Shown: piece by piece, positions 61,514 to 64,000 of the stretch | Position numbering within the stretch: position 1 is the stretch's first letter | How the letters are laid out: each line of letters opens with the position of its first letter | Assembly: GCF_036492425.1 (NCBI RefSeq) | Contig: NZ_AP025294.1 | Location: 62,001-126,000 of the forward strand | Source: Persicobacter psychrovividus | GTDB lineage: Bacteria > Bacteroidota > Bacteroidia > Cytophagales > Cyclobacteriaceae | Length of the DNA: 64,000 bases | Reading direction: 5' to 3' | Notes under the pieces: model-generated | What the model saw: the letters and a program-made list of their open reading frames with translations, nothing else | Told to the model about the DNA's origin: nothing | Databases searched by the model: none | Translations under genes and position numbers: made by a program

Positions 61514-63087
61514 TGAACCGCAATAATTTAAGGAATATGAATAATCTAAAAATATATTTTTTAATGATATTTGCAGGGACATTGATTAGTTCCTGCGATG
61601 ATTTTCTGGATGTAAAAAATACCACCTTAATCGATAAGGATACTTACTTCCAGACCGACCTTGACCTGATGCGGATGTTGTCCGCCAGTTATTCAAATAT
61701 GGCTGATGTCCGTTTGTATGCCAATAATTATTGGCGTCAACGTGAATTGTTGACCAATGATGTTTTTACTATTGAAACAGAGGATGATCTTGCAGGAAAT
61801 TATAATTTTAACTTCCGCGAGGACAGTAAAGAATTTCGTGGGATCTGGTCGTCCTTATACAAGGGAATTCGCCGGGCCAATACGGTGATTAAGGAAGTAC
61901 CTACCACGATCACCAATCAGGCATTGGTGGATAGGGCAAAGGCAGAAGCAAAACTGCTCAGGGCCAACTATTATTTTACCCTGATCATGCAGTGGGATTA
62001 TGTTCCATTCCGGGATGAAAATAATATGGATTTATTTGCTGTTCCTCAATTGGAAAGACAGGAAATTTTGGCTTATCTCCAGGCGGAGTTGGAAGAAATT
62101 ATTGCAGAAAACGCTTTACCGAAAAGTTATAATGGTAAAGAAAATGAGGAACAAGGAAGGGTTACCATTTGGTTTGCAAAAGGGTTGTTGGCCAAATCAC
62201 ACCTATTTTTTGGTGAACCACAGAAAGCACAGCCTTTGTTTAAGGATATTATTGACAATGGTGGCTTTCAGTTGATGCAAAATACCGAAGATATAATGAA
62301 TGTAAATAACCGTTTTAGTCCAGAAAATCTCTTTGAAGTGCTTTATGATCATAAAGTGGGTGGTGCCTTGTTTTGGTTTGATGACGGGCTACATTCTTCT
62401 GAAGGGACGCAGCGAAATGTATATTTGGAGTCCATGGTTCAGGATGGTAATGACCCAGACAAAATTGGAGGATATCAAAATCTTCGTCCAACCGAAGATT
62501 TGATTGAGACTTTTGAACCCAATGATTTCCGACTAAAAGCATTTATCCGCCAAAAAGGCGATACCTTATATTATCGAAACCCGAGAATTATTGGAGGGGA
62601 AGCGGGAGATTATGTGGTCTCTACAAGTGAAGACCCTGTAATCGCCAAAGGACTGACTTCCAAAGCAAATAACCCCAATGGTAATGACGAAAGCTTTCCT
62701 ATCATGCGTTTGGCCGATATTTATCTGATGTATGCCGAATCCTTGATTGGCAGTAATGATGCTGAAGCAATGCAGTACATTGACATGGTCCGCGGCCGTG
62801 CTTTTTACAGCCCAATTGATCAAGAGGTGAAGCCTCACCAAAGTACTCAGCAATTGGTGGACGGTGGCAAATCCTTGATGCAGGTGCTAAAAGATGAACG
62901 ACGTAAGGAGTTGTGTTTCGAGGGACACCGCTATAATGATTTACGCCGGTGGGGAGATTTAAATACCATTGTTTCTAAAATTGACGGAGAACCGCGGTTT
63001 ATTGAAGGCAGGGCTTTTTATCCTGTTCCACAACAGGAAATAGATAAAAGTGGTGGGGTGTTGGTTCAATCCCCAAATTATAAGTAA
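61513..63087 (+). CDS. SusD/RagB-family outer-membrane lipoprotein
   Basis: A 524-residue surface lipoprotein (LMIFAGTLISSC, C28 lipidated from the 61513 start) that caps the SusC transporter and binds glycans. RANTVIKEVPTTI and AKAEAKLLRANYYF are the tetratricopeptide-like helices of the family, and LKDERRKELCFEGHRYNDLRRW is the C-terminal signature. The ATG at 61513 shares a base with the susC stop; an internal ATG at 61537 is also possible and keeps the lipobox. A terminator follows 15 bases downstream. Confidence 0.95.
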   Translation: MNRNNLRNMNNLKIYFLMIFAGTLISSCDDFLDVKNTTLIDKDTYFQTDLDLMRMLSASYSNMADVRLYANNYWRQRELLTNDVFTIETEDDLAGNYNFNFREDSKEFRGIWSSLYKGIRRANTVIKEVPTTITNQALVDRAKAEAKLLRANYYFTLIMQWDYVPFRDENNMDLFAVPQLERQEILAYLQAELEEIIAENALPKSYNGKENEEQGRVTIWFAKGLLAKSHLFFGEPQKAQPLFKDIIDNGGFQLMQNTEDIMNVNNRFSPENLFEVLYDHKVGGALFWFDDGLHSSEGTQRNVYLESMVQDGNDPDKIGGYQNLRPTEDLIETFEPNDFRLKAFIRQKGDTLYYRNPRIIGGEAGDYVVSTSEDPVIAKGLTSKANNPNGNDESFPIMRLADIYLMYAESLIGSNDAEAMQYIDMVRGRAFYSPIDQEVKPHQSTQQLVDGGKSLMQVLKDERRKELCFEGHRYNDLRRWGDLNTIVSKIDGEPRFIEGRAFYPVPQQEIDKSGGVLVQSPNYK

Positions 63088-63102
63088 ATTGATCACTTTA
63101 AT

Positions 63103-63136
63103 AAAAGCCCCATTTCTATGTTTGGGGCTTTTTTAT
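63103..63136 (+). terminator. Terminator of susC-susD
   Basis: Perfect 10-bp stem AAAAGCCCCA with TGGGGCTTTT (63103-63112 and 63123-63132) and a T run. Confidence 0.9.
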
Positions 63137-63150
63137 TCAAAAAAGACAAG

Positions 63151-64000
63151 ATGCAACCGATCATTAAAATCTTTATTTTTAGCCTTTTCTTTGGCTATTC
63201 CAGGCCTGTGTTTCCTGCCAAGCTGAATTTGAAAACCAGCATTCCCTTAACCGCCCATGATTGTAAACACCTTCAGCAGCTTCTGAAAAATGATGAAGAA
63301 GCCAAGCGGTTTTTTGATTCAATAATTTCGCAGGCCAATACTCGACTCCAGGAAGATGCTGTACCTCTGGTGATCATCAACTATGAGGGTTTGATCAGTA
63401 GCAATCCCGAGCGTATCCAGACGATTAAGCAGTTGAAACAAATGGAAAGCATACAGCAACTCACTTATGCATATGCGGCCACTGGCAAATCAAATTATGC
63501 GAAAAAAGCCCTTAGTTTATCGTTGGCTTGGGTTCAGGCGTATGTGCCAACAGGTAACCCTATCAATGAAAATAAATTGACGCCCATGCTGACGGCTTTA
63601 CCTCTTCTGGTGAATTTTGCTAACAAAAATCAGCAGGACATCATCAAAAAATGGCTGGTGAAGTTAACTGATACAAGTATCAAGGCAGGCTTTCAAGGGG
63701 AAAGAGGCAATTGGAGAAGTAAAAGGATAAAAATTGTGGCTTTAAGCAATCAACTCCTCGCGGATCAGCAATACCAGCAGTTTGTTGCCGATGGAGTAGA
63801 AGATTACATCAACCGTAATTTCTTTGGCGACAGTACCACTATTGATCTACGCCACCGAGACGCCCTGAGCTATCATTGTGGTGGTCTCAAACCGATTCTT
63901 TCAACGCTTTTGGCAATGGGGAAAAAAGGACAAGGCTATTATTCGTGGGAGAATCAAGAGGGTGGTACAATCCAAAAGTCAGTAGAATTGCTGATTCCGT
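63151..64000 (+). CDS. Alginate-lyase-fold polysaccharide lyase, partial
   Basis: The first 283 codons of a gene that continues past the window. IIKIFIFSLFFGYSRP looks like a signal peptide. The body is helical; ENKLTPMLTALPLLVNFA, FQGERGNWRSKRIKIV and LRHRDALSYHCGGLKPIL match the alginate-lyase (PF05426-type) (alpha/alpha) domain, whose members include PL5, PL38 and related lyases. HRDALSYH is the most diagnostic block. It would cut acidic polysaccharides by beta-elimination and generate the unsaturated ends that the GH88 enzyme removes. The precise family cannot be set from the part seen. It starts after the susD terminator. Confidence 0.65.
   Translation, partial: MQPIIKIFIFSLFFGYSRPVFPAKLNLKTSIPLTAHDCKHLQQLLKNDEEAKRFFDSIISQANTRLQEDAVPLVIINYEGLISSNPERIQTIKQLKQMESIQQLTYAYAATGKSNYAKKALSLSLAWVQAYVPTGNPINENKLTPMLTALPLLVNFANKNQQDIIKKWLVKLTDTSIKAGFQGERGNWRSKRIKIVALSNQLLADQQYQQFVADGVEDYINRNFFGDSTTIDLRHRDALSYHCGGLKPILSTLLAMGKKGQGYYSWENQEGGTIQKSVELLIP

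Overview
The window looks like chromosomal DNA of a marine or gut-type Bacteroidota, most likely a Cytophagales/Flammeovirgaceae-like organism. The evidence is SusC/SusD and FecI/FecR/FecA-type genes, C-terminal type IX secretion (T9SS) sorting tails, a LruC-domain lipoprotein, Bacteroidota-style promoters (TTTG / TAnnTTTG), weak Shine-Dalgarno sequences and AT-rich, repeat-laden intergenic DNA. No rRNA, tRNA, CRISPR array, phage or complete insertion sequence was seen. Almost every gene is on the + strand; the one clear exception is the GH88 gene at 50739-51950.

Layout. (1) 391-6962 is a sugar-catabolic operon (cluster A): GntR/HutC regulator, SIS-domain isomerase, SDR dehydrogenase, FAD oxidoreductase, ROK kinase, creatininase-like hydrolase and KDPG aldolase. 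(2) 7169-7987 is an exported beta-carbonic anhydrase, followed by a hairpin- and tandem-repeat-rich gap. (3) 8971-18522 is a glucuronate/mannonate block: T9SS-tailed AGE-fold protein, mannonate dehydratase, SDR fructuronate reductase, second mannonate dehydratase, LacI regulator, ExuT-like transporter, UxaC. (4) 18749-28560 holds an amidinotransferase-fold protein, an ECF sigma/FecR/FecA signalling trio and a 1333-residue LRR plus InlB-type repeat surface protein. (5) 28755-29377 is a toxin-antitoxin pair whose Fic/Doc toxin carries an in-frame amber stop. (6) 29974-38664 holds an exported glycogen-debranching-type glycosidase, two lipoproteins, a Crp-like regulator and two metallo-beta-lactamase-fold hydrolases. 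(7) 39090-44720 is cluster B, a reshuffled paralogue of cluster A (GntR, SDR, ROK, SIS, FAD oxidoreductase) ending in a phosphotriesterase-family hydrolase. (8) 45166-56698 is a glycosidase block: GH3, GH94, GH88, a second DWND-type GH94-like enzyme and a GH2 beta-mannosidase-like enzyme. (9) 57271-64000 is a lipoprotein, SusC, SusD and the start of an alginate-lyase-fold enzyme that runs off the window.

Working together: the SusC/SusD pair and surface enzymes would bind and import acidic oligosaccharides. GH88, GH3, GH2 and the GH94-type phosphorylases would break them down. Released glucuronate would pass through UxaC, the SDR reductase and UxuA to KDG, and the KDPG aldolase of cluster A could close that route. 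No KDG kinase of the usual PfkB type is visible here.

The most intriguing system is the pair of clusters A and B. The same five protein families recur in different order, each set with its own regulator and each ending in a different unrelated metallohydrolase (creatininase or phosphotriesterase family). I cannot match this to a pathway I know. Cluster B also has a near-perfect HutC-type operator. A second theme is the intergenic DNA, which carries several families of short hairpin repeats, a 143-bp tandem repeat and a fold-back element.
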